Assembly (NCBI RefSeq): GCF_000759675.1
Contig: NZ_BAWM01000114.1
Location: 28,907-92,906 of the forward strand
Direction: 5' to 3'
Length of the DNA stretch: 64,000 bases
Origin: Neobacillus niacini
GTDB lineage: Bacteria > Bacillota > Bacilli > Bacillales > Cytobacillaceae
Position 1 is the first letter of the stretch. Each line of letters opens with the position of its first letter. Below the pieces are notes generated by a model that ran no database searches, had not been told where the DNA came from, and saw only the letters and a list, made by a program, of their open reading frames with translations. The translations under genes were made by a program, and so were the position numbers. Below are positions 8,525-17,970 of this stretch, in pieces.

Positions 8525-9790
8525 TTATTTCATAACATCAATATTTTTACGCATATAAGCCCAATTCTGCGGTGCCGGCAAGCTTATCTGCCAATAGGTA
8601 GTCCCGAGCAATTGATAAACATCTATCAATCGATATTTTTCTATGAAACTTCTAATATCCTCAAACCAAACGACCTGTTCTACCCCCGCACTCCAATGCC
8701 GATACCATGGAGACATGGAGTATTGGTCGAATTGAATCGGCGATCCTGTTGAAATCGCTTGATTTTGGGCCGATACAACAGACATCGCACGTGTAACGTT
8801 CGTTCCGACTACCTTGTCATAGCCATAAAGCGGCATCGCAATTTGTAGTTTACGAGGATTGATTTGAGTGATGGAATACTGAATAACCTGCTCCATCCAC
8901 CATATCGGCGCGATAGGATCCGGCGGACCTCCTGGATATCCATAATCAATCGTCATCACAGCAACGATGTCCGCTGCCCTCCCGATAGAGGAATAATCAT
9001 ATGCCCCAATAATTCGATTCGTTGGAATATCTGCCGTCTTCGCATGCACATTTACATGCAGTATCAACTTTCCCAAAGCATTCTTTAATTCTCTTAAAAA
9101 TAGGTTAAAATCATTGCGCTGTGGCGGCGGAATAAATTCAAAGTCGATACTGACTCCGCCAAATCCTCTTTGCCTTGTCAAATTCACAATGCTTTGAACC
9201 AAATTTCTGCGATAGACTGGATTGGCAAGCACTTTACCTGCGAGCTCAGCACTGAAATCAACGCCTGTAAAATTACGAATCATCATTAGTGGCGTAATGT
9301 TCAATTGCTTACTCCGTGCTACAATTGCTGAATCCTCAATCTCGTTATAGGCATACCCTTCTGCCGTAAACGAATAAGCCACAACCGCTAAATACGTTAA
9401 TTGCCCTGCCACAGAATCTAGCATTGAAAGTTCAGTACTTCCACCTGATGGTACAAGAAACCCCAATGTCGATATTTCTAATTTTACAGGTGAGGGAATG
9501 TTGATGATTTGACCAATAAAAAGCTGGTTCGGGTCTACCCCAGGATTTGCCCTTACTATCGACGAAATATCAGTTTCAAACCTCTGCGCTAATTTCCATA
9601 TTTGATCGCCTGGTTTTATTTTATAGGAGCGGATTGGGAGTTGGTTGTCCGGAATATACAAGGCGAGACCTGGTACGAGCGAACTTGCCGACGGCAGTCC
9701 ATTTACTTCAACAATGGTTTGAATAGCTACTCCATACCTATTGGAAATTGCCCACAAATTTTCTCCGGTACTCACCACATGAACTCCCAT
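8525..9790 (-). CDS. LysM-domain glycoside hydrolase family 18 protein (YaaH/SleL-like)
   Basis: A 421-residue protein with two N-terminal LysM peptidoglycan-binding domains (residues about 2-47 and 53-99). A GH18 TIM-barrel follows, with the catalytic-strand motif FGGVSIDFEF, whose terminal Glu is the expected acid. The layout and lack of a signal peptide match the spore-associated N-acetylglucosaminidases YaaH/SleL, which act on cortex muropeptides during germination. The ATG is preceded by AAAGGAG. It is a single-gene unit. Assigning it to the spore rather than the vegetative wall is inference from the family. Confidence 0.88.
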   Translation of the reverse strand: MGVHVVSTGENLWAISNRYGVAIQTIVEVNGLPSASSLVPGLALYIPDNQLPIRSYKIKPGDQIWKLAQRFETDISSIVRANPGVDPNQLFIGQIINIPSPVKLEISTLGFLVPSGGSTELSMLDSVAGQLTYLAVVAYSFTAEGYAYNEIEDSAIVARSKQLNITPLMMIRNFTGVDFSAELAGKVLANPVYRRNLVQSIVNLTRQRGFGGVSIDFEFIPPPQRNDFNLFLRELKNALGKLILHVNVHAKTADIPTNRIIGAYDYSSIGRAADIVAVMTIDYGYPGGPPDPIAPIWWMEQVIQYSITQINPRKLQIAMPLYGYDKVVGTNVTRAMSVVSAQNQAISTGSPIQFDQYSMSPWYRHWSAGVEQVVWFEDIRSFIEKYRLIDVYQLLGTTYWQISLPAPQNWAYMRKNIDVMK

Positions 9791-9852
9791 GCTCTCACAC
9801 TCCTTTTACCACCATCATATGGGGATTTCACTTGGAATATTGCTCTTTGCAT

Positions 9853-9884
9853 AAAAAAAACGAACTGGACCCTCCAGTTCGTTT
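9853..9884 (-). terminator. Rho-independent terminator of the hen1-pnkp operon
   Basis: Ten-base stem ACGAACTGGA / TCCAGTTCGT with a 3-base loop. On the minus strand it is followed by T8, just after the Pnkp stop codon. Confidence 0.9.
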
Positions 9885-9891
9885 GTCCTAT

Positions 9892-12492
9892 CTATAATCG
9901 TGGATCGATTGGTTCGGCTTCTAAAGCCAATATTCCTAACACACATTCATGGACACGTTCCAATGATTCTCTTTTTACGAATCGATTAACAGCTTCCACT
10001 CCTAGAGAGAATTCCTTTAAAGCATTCCGCTGTTTCTTACCAGCATTCCGTTTTTTTAATCTGGTTAAATTTTCAGGTAGCAGATAATCGATACCGTAAA
10101 TAATATGCAAATATTTAAGTCCCCTTACTTTTATCGCAGGCTGCAGGAGTTTTCCTTTGTGGCGAGTAATATACGATTCTGGTTTGACGACAAATCCTTC
10201 ATGACCATCCTCAGTCATTTCTTCCCACCACTCAATGACCGCTTTCATCGAGGCTTCGTCATTAACAACCCTGTATTCTGTTTCTAAAAACAAGCGAGAT
10301 ATCCCACTGAATTCTTTGTTTTTCTCCATATGCCAAGTGTGTGGCTTGTCAAAAAATGTTTCCTTACTATGAGTTAACGTGTGGAATGGCGCGATTTGAA
10401 TTCCTTCCAATCCTTCTGTTTCCCAGCAGTATTTCTGATAAACCTCATTAAAAACACTAGCATTTTCTATCCCCACATCATTTTCCTGAACCCAGCTTAA
10501 AACATCCTTGCCGCTTTCCAAAGCTTGTTGCAGTAAATCTTTTAATTTATGCCGATCAAGCAAAGCCATTTCACCGACATGTGCATATTGGTTTAAAACC
10601 AAGTCCTTCGCCTTTAAGTTCCACGGAAGAATTTCCGCGTCGAGCAGAACAAAATCCGTATTGTATTTCTCGAAATAACCACTTTTCACTAAATCCTCAT
10701 TCAAGACACTGACAACTTGTTCTTGCAGTTCTTTTTGAAAAAATGCTCTTCCTGTCCGGGAATAAATGATACCCAATGTTTCCCTTCCTACATACTCCTT
10801 GGCAATTTCTTTATTTTTAAATAAAAAGAGAATTCCCCTGCTGCCCATATGTTTCTTTTCAACGACCATGGTATCTACACCATTAGCTTGATAGTATTCG
10901 AACGCCTCCATCGGGTGCTCGAGATATCCTTCCAGACGGGACGGTTTTGGCGTCGGACTCATCGTTGGTGGAAGATAGACAATGTCCTCAAGCGTTACAG
11001 TGAAATGGGATAAATCATCTAAAGCTGGTTTCACGCCATCGTCATAGATCATGATCTCACCGTATTGCTCCGTTAACACCGAATAACCTTCTAAGAATTT
11101 CATAATATTCGGAGCTGCCAGCCTTTTGAGTTCCCATTCCTTCAATGGATTGTCTGGAACATTCGCATAATCCTGTTTCGCTTTTACCGAAACGATTTGT
11201 CTTTCTGGATAACGATAAGCAGTTAAACTCCCTCCAAATACCAAACCTTGGTCAATATTTAAGGTGTTATTAACTAGTAATGGCTGCGGCTTTGGATCAT
11301 GCCCCCAAAGAATGAGCTCACTTGATTTATGAGAGATGGACCAGTCTTTTCGGAGTGGCTTACCATTTTCATCGAGCCCTTCACTATCACCATATCGGCA
11401 AAAATCAGAAATACGGGGCGACTGCTTCCCGATATAATGATCCTTGATACCGGCATGAACTGCCACAACGGCATTAACCCCATTTTTTCGAATGATATAA
11501 TGTGATTTTGCTTCTAAAAGTAACACTTTTATTTGTCCCTTTAACTTCTCAGCAGCTTCACTACCGTATTTACGCTCATATTCTTCAAATTCAGCGGCAA
11601 CATTTTCATCACCATGTGCCATCTTCACATTTTTTCCATCGAGCCAGCGAGCAATTTTCCAGCCATGATTGCTGTCAATCATATATGCAATTCCGGCAGC
11701 CACATGCTTTTGGAAAAATTGTAAGGTCTCAATCGACTTTGGTCCCCTACTCACCACATCTCCTAGCGAAAGAATTTTTCTTCCTTCTGGATGAATGTAG
11801 TACCCTTCGTCATTTTCTTGATATCCAAGCTTCGATAAAATGTCAATAAATTCATCAAAACAGCCATGAATATCCCCTATAAAATCTATTCCCGTACCTA
11901 CATCAATGAATAATGGGTTTTCTAAACGACTAACATTTAACACTTCCAACTCATCTTCACCAAGCATATAAACTCGGCGATAAGGCTTCTTTTTAATAAA
12001 GCGAAGTGTATTCTTAAATTTTTGATACTGCTGCTTAATCCGGTTTCTACCACGTGGAAAATCCCGCTCCATATCACGTCTTAGCAATTCCGTTTCTGAA
12101 ATATTTAGAACAATGGCAATCACTGGTACATGATACTTCTTCCCCATCTGCAGATATTTATCATGCTCATCCTCACGTAAATGGGTAGCATCAATGAACG
12201 TTAACTTATTGAGTTTGCAGCGTTTTGAGATCACATCATCCATGGCGTCAAATGCCGCACCAGATATTTGCTGGTATTCATGAAATAGTGCATCACTTTC
12301 GTCTTTCGGACGACCGTTCCAGCTAATAAATTCAATATCACTGACCAGAACACGGAATTGATCAGAGCTGACCACTTCAGATGGTAGGATCTGATCTTCT
12401 TGTATTAATTGATTTAGTAATGTTGTTTTTCCGGTATTAGAGGGTCCTACAAGTAAGACAATACCGGCATGAGGTAAATGGATGGTTGTCAT
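9892..12492 (-). CDS. pnkp: polynucleotide kinase-phosphatase-ligase (bacterial Pnkp RNA repair enzyme)
   Basis: An 866-residue three-domain RNA-repair enzyme, the usual length for bacterial Pnkp. The N-terminal 5'-OH polynucleotide kinase has the P-loop GPSNTGKT at residues 16-23. The middle domain is a binuclear metallophosphoesterase (2',3' phosphatase) with GDIHG at 206-210, LGDVVSRGP, SNHGWK and MAHGDE. The C-terminal adenylyltransferase/ligase domain has the nucleotidyl lysine in VEKKHMGSRG. Together with Hen1 it heals and seals RNAs, especially tRNAs, cut by ribotoxins, with Hen1 adding a protective 2'-O-methyl group before ligation. Its ATG overlaps the hen1 stop codon by one base (TAATG) with GGAGGAGG inside hen1, so the two are translationally coupled. 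Confidence 0.95.
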   Translation of the reverse strand: MTTIHLPHAGIVLLVGPSNTGKTTLLNQLIQEDQILPSEVVSSDQFRVLVSDIEFISWNGRPKDESDALFHEYQQISGAAFDAMDDVISKRCKLNKLTFIDATHLREDEHDKYLQMGKKYHVPVIAIVLNISETELLRRDMERDFPRGRNRIKQQYQKFKNTLRFIKKKPYRRVYMLGEDELEVLNVSRLENPLFIDVGTGIDFIGDIHGCFDEFIDILSKLGYQENDEGYYIHPEGRKILSLGDVVSRGPKSIETLQFFQKHVAAGIAYMIDSNHGWKIARWLDGKNVKMAHGDENVAAEFEEYERKYGSEAAEKLKGQIKVLLLEAKSHYIIRKNGVNAVVAVHAGIKDHYIGKQSPRISDFCRYGDSEGLDENGKPLRKDWSISHKSSELILWGHDPKPQPLLVNNTLNIDQGLVFGGSLTAYRYPERQIVSVKAKQDYANVPDNPLKEWELKRLAAPNIMKFLEGYSVLTEQYGEIMIYDDGVKPALDDLSHFTVTLEDIVYLPPTMSPTPKPSRLEGYLEHPMEAFEYYQANGVDTMVVEKKHMGSRGILFLFKNKEIAKEYVGRETLGIIYSRTGRAFFQKELQEQVVSVLNEDLVKSGYFEKYNTDFVLLDAEILPWNLKAKDLVLNQYAHVGEMALLDRHKLKDLLQQALESGKDVLSWVQENDVGIENASVFNEVYQKYCWETEGLEGIQIAPFHTLTHSKETFFDKPHTWHMEKNKEFSGISRLFLETEYRVVNDEASMKAVIEWWEEMTEDGHEGFVVKPESYITRHKGKLLQPAIKVRGLKYLHIIYGIDYLLPENLTRLKKRNAGKKQRNALKEFSLGVEAVNRFVKRESLERVHECVLGILALEAEPIDPRL

Positions 12493-13877
12493 TACCCCTC
12501 CTCCCTTCTAAAAATAGCCATTTGCGTGGGATGACCATATGTTGGATGCTCTTCCCCGATACCTTGAATCCTGACTTGATAAGGAACGTTTCGGGTCCAT
12601 TCTTCAACATGTTGAGCAAAATCGGCTCTTGTCCATTCAAAACGATGATCGACATGACGCCTATCTTCCTCCATCTCATAGACCACATTATATTCCTGGT
12701 TTGGTGTCGTCACAATTAGAGTTCTTGGTCGATAATCATGAAGGATGGTATCCATGATTTTAGGGAGCCTGTCCTCCTCGATATGTTCAATCACTTCACA
12801 CAAAATGATAATATCTTTGTCTTGCAAACGGCTATCATAATAAAATAATGATCCAGGTAAGGACTGTGGTTTCACATACCCTTCCTTCGAAATCACTTGA
12901 TCAAATCGTTCGATTGCCTTAATACGGGATTTGTTCGAGGGCTCAATCGATAGAATTTCTTGAACTCCTTCTACAAAACCGAGTTGTACCGAAAGCAGCC
13001 CTTCCCCAGCACCAAGATCCACAATTGTTTCTTTATGGGGCAGGGTTTTTATATAGTTCAATATATGTTCATAACGGAGATCATTTAAACGAACCTTCGG
13101 ACTCTGGTCCTGTTCACGGTTTCGTTGCTTTTTTTCATAGTATTTTGATTTAGATATTAACGCATTAAAACGGAGTGCCCGTTTTACAATCATCTGCTTC
13201 AACGGATGTGCCTCTAGCCAACCTTCTCCGTAGCGATCGAGTTTTTCAATTTCTCTTTCATCTAAAAAATAATGTTTATAGTTATCGATGACTGGAATGA
13301 GGATGGATACATGCTTTAATGCGTTCTGGACGCTTTGACTGCCAGAAAGTGTGACAAATCGGGCAGAGCTTATTTCTCGGATGGTGCTCTCTCCACGCTC
13401 AATTTCCACTTGGTAACCGATGGGTTCAAACAAATCAGCAATCTCTTGGTCATGCAAATCCGTTGCCACTGGACCAAATGAAAGCTCCATTTCAAATGGA
13501 TGGTCCACCCACTTCAGAAACTCTTCATCCGGTTTTCCATTCAAAGCCGTACCTAATGCCTTACGGATGGTGGTGATAAATAAACTGCTAACCGCGAACT
13601 CTCGGTCATTTATGTAATGGGTAATATCATATAAATCGGATGAGTTTCGCACCAAATCTACGGGATCAGGTTTTACATAGATGACGAACTGGACTTCGTC
13701 TTTGTTGAAAATAGGATATACCAGGCGAACCTTGAAGCCTTTCTCATCCCGCTCATACAAATTATTAGGATTCTTGGCGATGAGATATGAAACCACGTCG
13801 GCACCTGAACCTCTTACGGTTAAAGATAGCTGCATACTTTGCACTTCACTTTCTTCTGAAGTATTTTTCTCCACCAT
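12492..13877 (-). CDS. hen1: 3' terminal RNA ribose 2'-O-methyltransferase Hen1
   Basis: A 461-residue bacterial Hen1. The N-terminal half is the bacterial-specific region that interacts with Pnkp and permits ligation. The C-terminal methyltransferase has the SAM motif VDLGAGEGLLSVQL, the metal-binding signature CEVIEHIEEDRL (Glu-x-x-Glu-His type) and the second metal His in RHVDHRFEW. It methylates the 2'-OH at the 3' end of the cleaved RNA fragment. It is the first gene of the two-gene repair operon. The start is uncertain: the ATG at 13877 has a poor ribosome site, and homologues usually begin near the MQLSLTVRG segment, which would give a start at 13835. Confidence 0.93.
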   Translation of the reverse strand: MVEKNTSEESEVQSMQLSLTVRGSGADVVSYLIAKNPNNLYERDEKGFKVRLVYPIFNKDEVQFVIYVKPDPVDLVRNSSDLYDITHYINDREFAVSSLFITTIRKALGTALNGKPDEEFLKWVDHPFEMELSFGPVATDLHDQEIADLFEPIGYQVEIERGESTIREISSARFVTLSGSQSVQNALKHVSILIPVIDNYKHYFLDEREIEKLDRYGEGWLEAHPLKQMIVKRALRFNALISKSKYYEKKQRNREQDQSPKVRLNDLRYEHILNYIKTLPHKETIVDLGAGEGLLSVQLGFVEGVQEILSIEPSNKSRIKAIERFDQVISKEGYVKPQSLPGSLFYYDSRLQDKDIIILCEVIEHIEEDRLPKIMDTILHDYRPRTLIVTTPNQEYNVVYEMEEDRRHVDHRFEWTRADFAQHVEEWTRNVPYQVRIQGIGEEHPTYGHPTQMAIFRREEG

Positions 13878-13969
13878 ATTATAATTACATAAAAATGGAT
13901 ATTTTAGTAATATATTGATAAAAATTTAAAGGTCATAACTTGTGTGATCACTCTTCACCTGCCGGAAGG

Positions 13970-14929
13970 TCAAAGTACAAAGCCATCAGGAGTATCTCTT
14001 CCTACAGGAAATGATTGTATTGATTGCCTTTGCTTTAATGCAAACTTTTGATTCTCCTGATACGAATCAATTTCTTCTACAGTAAGTAATGATTCATTTT
14101 CCCAATTTTTTAGTATCCCATCCACATAGATCAGCCTTCGATTATTATTGGCAAAAGCTATATTCATTGCTTTTAAAATCACAGCTTTCGGTTGTAAAAA
14201 GCGAGAATCATCTAGCCATGACAACAACTGCTGCTTCTCATTCATATTGGTAAGCCCAAATCCAATAGCGTCCCAAAACTCAATAATTTCTTTCACATCT
14301 TTTGTTTCGTGATCATGTTGGTATAGCTTTTCTATGTCTAGATCGTTCTCTATACTTGGATTAATAGATTGTGGTTGTTGTTTTTGCCCAACAATCATAT
14401 AACCAGTAGGAATCACATCCTCAAGCTCTCCAATATCAGAATCTAAATATGTATCGTCTTCATCTTGAACGATATCTTTCTTGTTGGTAAACATCTCTTC
14501 TTGCTGACAAAAAGATTCATATAAACTACGAATTTCCTGTTTCTTTATGGATTCCGAAACATATTGAATCAGTGAGGTATCCTCGATCTCCTTTAATTCG
14601 GTAAAAATACAATCCATGACTGGTTTTCCTGCTTTATTCAGGTTATCTTTCCCCCAGTTTTTAATGGCGAGTTCTCTTGTTTCAGGATTGTAACGAATCA
14701 CCTTGTGATGGTTGATGAATCGTTCCATTAACGAATGAACACCCTCAATCGAATAGCCCAAATCAAATGCCATTTGTTTTTTGGTAATCTTATAGATCCC
14801 AGTTTGAGTTGTATTTGAATTCGTAAGAAGATAGAGGTAAAAGTACTTGTCCTCTGGGGTCATCTCCTCAAGAACAATCGGATTCTTCCAAAAATCAGTA
14901 CGTACCATTCGATATTTTGCCATCTTCAA
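13970..14929 (-). CDS. DnaD-domain replication-initiation-like protein
   Basis: A 319-residue protein with an N-terminal winged-helix-like region (MAKYRMVRTDFWKNP onward, residues about 3-110) and a C-terminal DnaD/DnaB-II-like domain (about 215-290, with VDGILKNWENESLLTVEEI). The family covers primosomal DnaD, which loads helicase in Firmicutes, and many phage or mobile-element replication proteins. The acidic, low-complexity middle is typical of the latter. There are no phage neighbours, so a domesticated or orphan copy is likely (inference). The TTG at 14929 fits the AGAAAGG site better than the in-frame ATG at 14923. It lies directly upstream of hen1 on the same strand, 92 bp away. Confidence 0.8.
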   Translation of the reverse strand: MKMAKYRMVRTDFWKNPIVLEEMTPEDKYFYLYLLTNSNTTQTGIYKITKKQMAFDLGYSIEGVHSLMERFINHHKVIRYNPETRELAIKNWGKDNLNKAGKPVMDCIFTELKEIEDTSLIQYVSESIKKQEIRSLYESFCQQEEMFTNKKDIVQDEDDTYLDSDIGELEDVIPTGYMIVGQKQQPQSINPSIENDLDIEKLYQHDHETKDVKEIIEFWDAIGFGLTNMNEKQQLLSWLDDSRFLQPKAVILKAMNIAFANNNRRLIYVDGILKNWENESLLTVEEIDSYQENQKFALKQRQSIQSFPVGRDTPDGFVL

Positions 14930-15591
14930 TCACTAACCTTTCTTCTTTTAAAATTACTTTCATAGAAGATATATGGAAAATAGAAGAAAACGGACAGGAT
15001 GTTTTTCATATAGATGTGAATAATTTATGACAGTACAAAAACAAGGTACCTATGACTCCCCTTTCAAGCTCAGGAATACATTGTGTGAAAAGATACCATT
15101 CAATTTCTTCGACTGGTCTGGATTTTACTCTATATTTGGATAAAGAACTTGTTGTTGTTTTTCTTTTTATTTTTCTTTTTCTTTTTGTCCACGTATCGTA
15201 TATTCAGCTTTTGCTTGTTATTTGTACACGTAATATTCGTTTTGAGAGGAGAAGTATGGCTGTTTTTTTAATATTAACAGGTTGTGATTCAAATTGAGGA
15301 GCAATTGAAATCATCACAGGACCTTGGATTAATTCATGACAGCCTTCCAAGGATAATGATGGTTATACTTCCTAACAACTTGTACTTTCAAAAATGTGTA
15401 TTTACCTAAAAAACTATTAATTCTTAGTAATAACTTTAAAAATTCATAAATTGCATATAAGTTGATTTATTTACGTGAAAATAAAAAAAGCATCAAACCC
15501 TAATAAACAAAGTTTGATGCATTTTGGTTATGATATTGTCTATCGATAAAGCGAATCTACAACTAATTCCTCATTATTCTTCCATGCTCTA
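14930..15591. other. 662-bp gap, no supported gene
   Basis: Only the terminator at 15483-15520 is clear here. An 81-codon plus-strand frame (15052-15297) has a pyrimidine-rich, simple-sequence middle and no good ribosome site. The opposite strand shows short protein-like stretches broken by stops. It could be decayed coding sequence, but nothing is recognisable. Confidence 0.5.
15483..15520 (-). terminator. Rho-independent terminator of the thiolase gene
   Basis: Perfect nine-base stem GCATCAAAC / GTTTGATGC. On the minus strand it is followed by T7, 70 bp beyond the thiolase stop. Confidence 0.85.
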
Positions 15592-16767
15592 TTATACTGC
15601 TTCAATGATGATTGAAACGCCTTGTCCACCGCCTACACATAAGGAGGCTAATCCAATTTGTTTCTTTTGACGTCTTAATTCATGAACTAAGGTAACCACA
15701 ATCCGTGCACCTGAACATCCGATTGGGTGACCTAATGCTATCGCTCCTCCATTAACATTGATAATCTCCTCTGGCAAACCTAATTCCTTATTTACTGCCA
15801 GCACTTGTGCTGAAAATGCTTCATTTAGCTCTGCCAATTCAATATCCTGTATTGTAAGATTTGCTCTCGTTAATGCTTTTTTTGTCGCCGGGACTGGCCC
15901 AATACCCATGATAGAAGGAGAAACTGCAGCACTAGCAACCGAACGAATTTTGGCAAGTGGTTTTAAATCGTATTCCCTTACAGCTTGTTCAGAAGCAACA
16001 ATGACTGCAGCTGCCCCATCATTTAATGACGAAGAATTTCCGGCTGTCACCGTCCCATTCTCTTTAAAAGCTGGTTTAAGAGTTAGTAATTTCTCCAGAT
16101 TAGTAGTTTTTATATTCTCATCTTCTGTAAATAAAGTGGAACCTTTCTTACTTCTAATAGCAACAGGAATAATTTCTTTTTCGAATTTGCCTTGTTCTTT
16201 AGCTTTAATAGCTTTATGCTGGCTTTCTAAGGAAAAAGCATCTTGTTCCTCTCGGGAAATATGGTAGCTTTCTACTAAATTTTCAGCTGTAATCCCCATA
16301 TGGTAACCTTCTATTGCACAGTGAAGTCCATCATGAAAGAGTGCATCCACTGTCCGCAAATCTCCCATTTTCTGTCCCCACCTAGCATTCATCACCAAAT
16401 GTGGGACATTACTCATACTTTCTGTCCCCCCTGCAATCACAACATTTGAATCTCCTGCAAGTATTTGGTGATAGGCTAATGTCATCGCTCGCAATCCAGA
16501 TGCACATTGTTTATCAATTGTAATGGCTGGTACTGACACAGGTAACCCAGAATGGATTGCCGCTTGTCTTGCTGGGTTTCCTTTGAGTCCTGATTTTAGT
16601 ACATTCCCTAGTACTACCTCATCAATACATTCAGCCGAAAGACCAGATCGTTGCCACACCTCCTTAACAACAGTCGTTGCAAGTTGCACAGCACCTACAT
16701 TTTTCAATGAACCACCGAAACTCCCTATCGGAGTTCTGAGTGCCTCAACTAAGTATACATTTTGCAT
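15592..16767 (-). CDS. acetyl-CoA C-acetyltransferase (thiolase)
   Basis: A 391-residue thiolase that condenses two acetyl-CoA to acetoacetyl-CoA, or cleaves 3-ketoacyl-CoA. Active-site residues are visible: the nucleophilic Cys in DKQCASGLRAM (about residue 88), His in GHPIGCSG and the C-terminal Cys in SLCVGGGQG. Length and motifs fit the PhaA/AtoB biosynthetic group. A GGGGGATAG site precedes the ATG. It lies downstream of the PHA genes on the same strand, separated by a mutase-gene remnant, so it can supply acetoacetyl-CoA for polyhydroxybutyrate or finish the acyl-CoA pathway encoded from 19.7 kb onward (inference). Confidence 0.93.
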   Translation of the reverse strand: MQNVYLVEALRTPIGSFGGSLKNVGAVQLATTVVKEVWQRSGLSAECIDEVVLGNVLKSGLKGNPARQAAIHSGLPVSVPAITIDKQCASGLRAMTLAYHQILAGDSNVVIAGGTESMSNVPHLVMNARWGQKMGDLRTVDALFHDGLHCAIEGYHMGITAENLVESYHISREEQDAFSLESQHKAIKAKEQGKFEKEIIPVAIRSKKGSTLFTEDENIKTTNLEKLLTLKPAFKENGTVTAGNSSSLNDGAAAVIVASEQAVREYDLKPLAKIRSVASAAVSPSIMGIGPVPATKKALTRANLTIQDIELAELNEAFSAQVLAVNKELGLPEEIINVNGGAIALGHPIGCSGARIVVTLVHELRRQKKQIGLASLCVGGGQGVSIIIEAV

Positions 16768-16821
16768 TCACTATCCCCCATTTTCCATAAAAATAGCGGT
16801 TTTACTTGGCACATAACACTA

Positions 16822-16932
16822 ATCGTTCCAATCTATACGTCGATTGATTTCTTCTACTACTTTTTGCACAGCAACAGGTATTACTGTTCCTGGACCAAAT
16901 GCTTCTTCGATGATTGAAAGAGAGTACCTCAG
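16822..16932 (-). pseudogene. remnant of the C-terminus of a B12-dependent acyl-CoA mutase
   Basis: On the minus strand, after an in-frame stop and with no start codon, about 36 codons read IIEEAFGPGTVIPVAVQKVV and then EEINRRIDWND before a TAG. The FGPGTVIPVA pattern is the end of the cobalamin-binding domain of methylmalonyl-CoA mutase-type enzymes. No other part of such a gene is present in the window. It is therefore a 3'-end fragment left by a deletion or rearrangement between the thiolase and PHA genes. The family assignment rests on motif recall. Confidence 0.55.
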
Positions 16933-16953
16933 TAATCATTCAAATTTGTATTT

Positions 16954-17154
16954 TTAACCTAATTTTTCCGAGGAAGTTTTTGACAAAGAATACATGGATT
17001 GTTTTGAAAAATGGTAAGTTTGGTAAGAATAATAAACTTTTGCAATCGCAAAATTTTCACAAAGGGAACACTTAATTTGATATGATGCTTTGCTAACATG
17101 GGGAGATTCTAAAAATGGCAGAGCTTGTTTCATATGTGTGTTACATACCCACAT
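16954..17154 (-). CDS. small CxxC protein of unknown function
   Basis: A 66-residue cytosolic protein starting at the ATG at 17154, preceded by GAGAGAGGTGA; an upstream in-frame ATG has no site. Visible features are MWVCNTHMKQA, then KCSLCENFA, giving a Cys-x-x-His and Cys-x-x-Cys arrangement that could bind one zinc. The C-terminal third is Ser/Tyr/Lys-rich with no recognisable fold. It lies just behind the phasin-like gene and is probably cotranscribed with it. I do not recognise the family, and no function is proposed. Confidence 0.6.
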   Translation of the reverse strand: MWVCNTHMKQALPFLESPHVSKASYQIKCSLCENFAIAKVYYSYQTYHFSKQSMYSLSKTSSEKLG

Positions 17155-17188
17155 AATTTCACCTCTCTCACAATTTTTTTTATTCATT

Positions 17189-17749
17189 TTAAAGCACCAT
17201 ATATTTATTTAAGGGAAAGAATACATTCTCAAATGGATTTGTTAAGAAATTAAGTAATGTTATCTGATTTTTTTGGATAATAGAAAATGTTTCTTTTATA
17301 TTTTTCACATACAAATTTCGAAAATTTCGTCTATGTTCAATATATTTATCTAGTGTGTTTATAATAGTTTCAGAATAATTACCTTTTAATAGATTATCTA
17401 AAGGACTTGTAAGGAGCTCTGATGATAGATTTTTAAATTGATCCACTTTATTATTAATTTCCTCAAATGAATTTAATAGGGTTAGATTGTGCAATCCTGT
17501 AGTTGAGGTCAATAATTGATCTCGAGACATTTCTTCCAATTCAAAAAGTTCTTTTGTAATTTGGTTTATGAGTTCGCTTACATTTGTTTGATTTTGTTTC
17601 ACATTTTCAGCCAATCGTTTTGAAGATTGCAGAAGAACTTCCTCTCGAAAATTCTCTCCTTCATCCCAATCATCTATTTTTTGAATGGATTGATTCCATA
17701 ATTGGTCTATAAATGAACCATTTTTTTCGATTTTATTAACTACAGTCAT
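17189..17749 (-). CDS. phasin-like PHA granule protein (PhaP-like)
   Basis: A 186-residue, soluble, almost wholly helical protein without Cys, signal peptide or membrane helix, rich in Asn, Leu, Glu and Lys. Heptad-like stretches run through residues about 45-150. Size, composition and position next to phaC fit a Bacillus phasin, which coats polyhydroxyalkanoate granules. There is no decisive sequence motif, so the call rests mainly on context. The ATG has AGGAGG seven bases upstream. The 220 bp upstream, before phaC, probably holds its promoter. Confidence 0.55.
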   Translation of the reverse strand: MTVVNKIEKNGSFIDQLWNQSIQKIDDWDEGENFREEVLLQSSKRLAENVKQNQTNVSELINQITKELFELEEMSRDQLLTSTTGLHNLTLLNSFEEINNKVDQFKNLSSELLTSPLDNLLKGNYSETIINTLDKYIEHRRNFRNLYVKNIKETFSIIQKNQITLLNFLTNPFENVFFPLNKYMVL

Positions 17750-17970
17750 TTCATTTCCTCCTAATAGGACACATTTAACTAATTGATGCAGTTAGACATA
17801 TGACTAAATTATTAAGGCACCAATTACTACTCCTACTACCATAAAAAGTAAATACTGAAGATGAAAGAGTAGATTATCTTTAAAAATGTGAAAGATGGAT
17901 ACATATAAAACATACATACTCACAAAAGTACTAAATAAATGGACAACTTCTCATTTGACAGTATTTACGT

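Noticed and set aside
15052..15297. 81-codon plus-strand frame in the 662-bp gap
   Set aside because: Poor ribosome site, simple-sequence Phe/Leu run from a T-rich tract, no recognisable motif.
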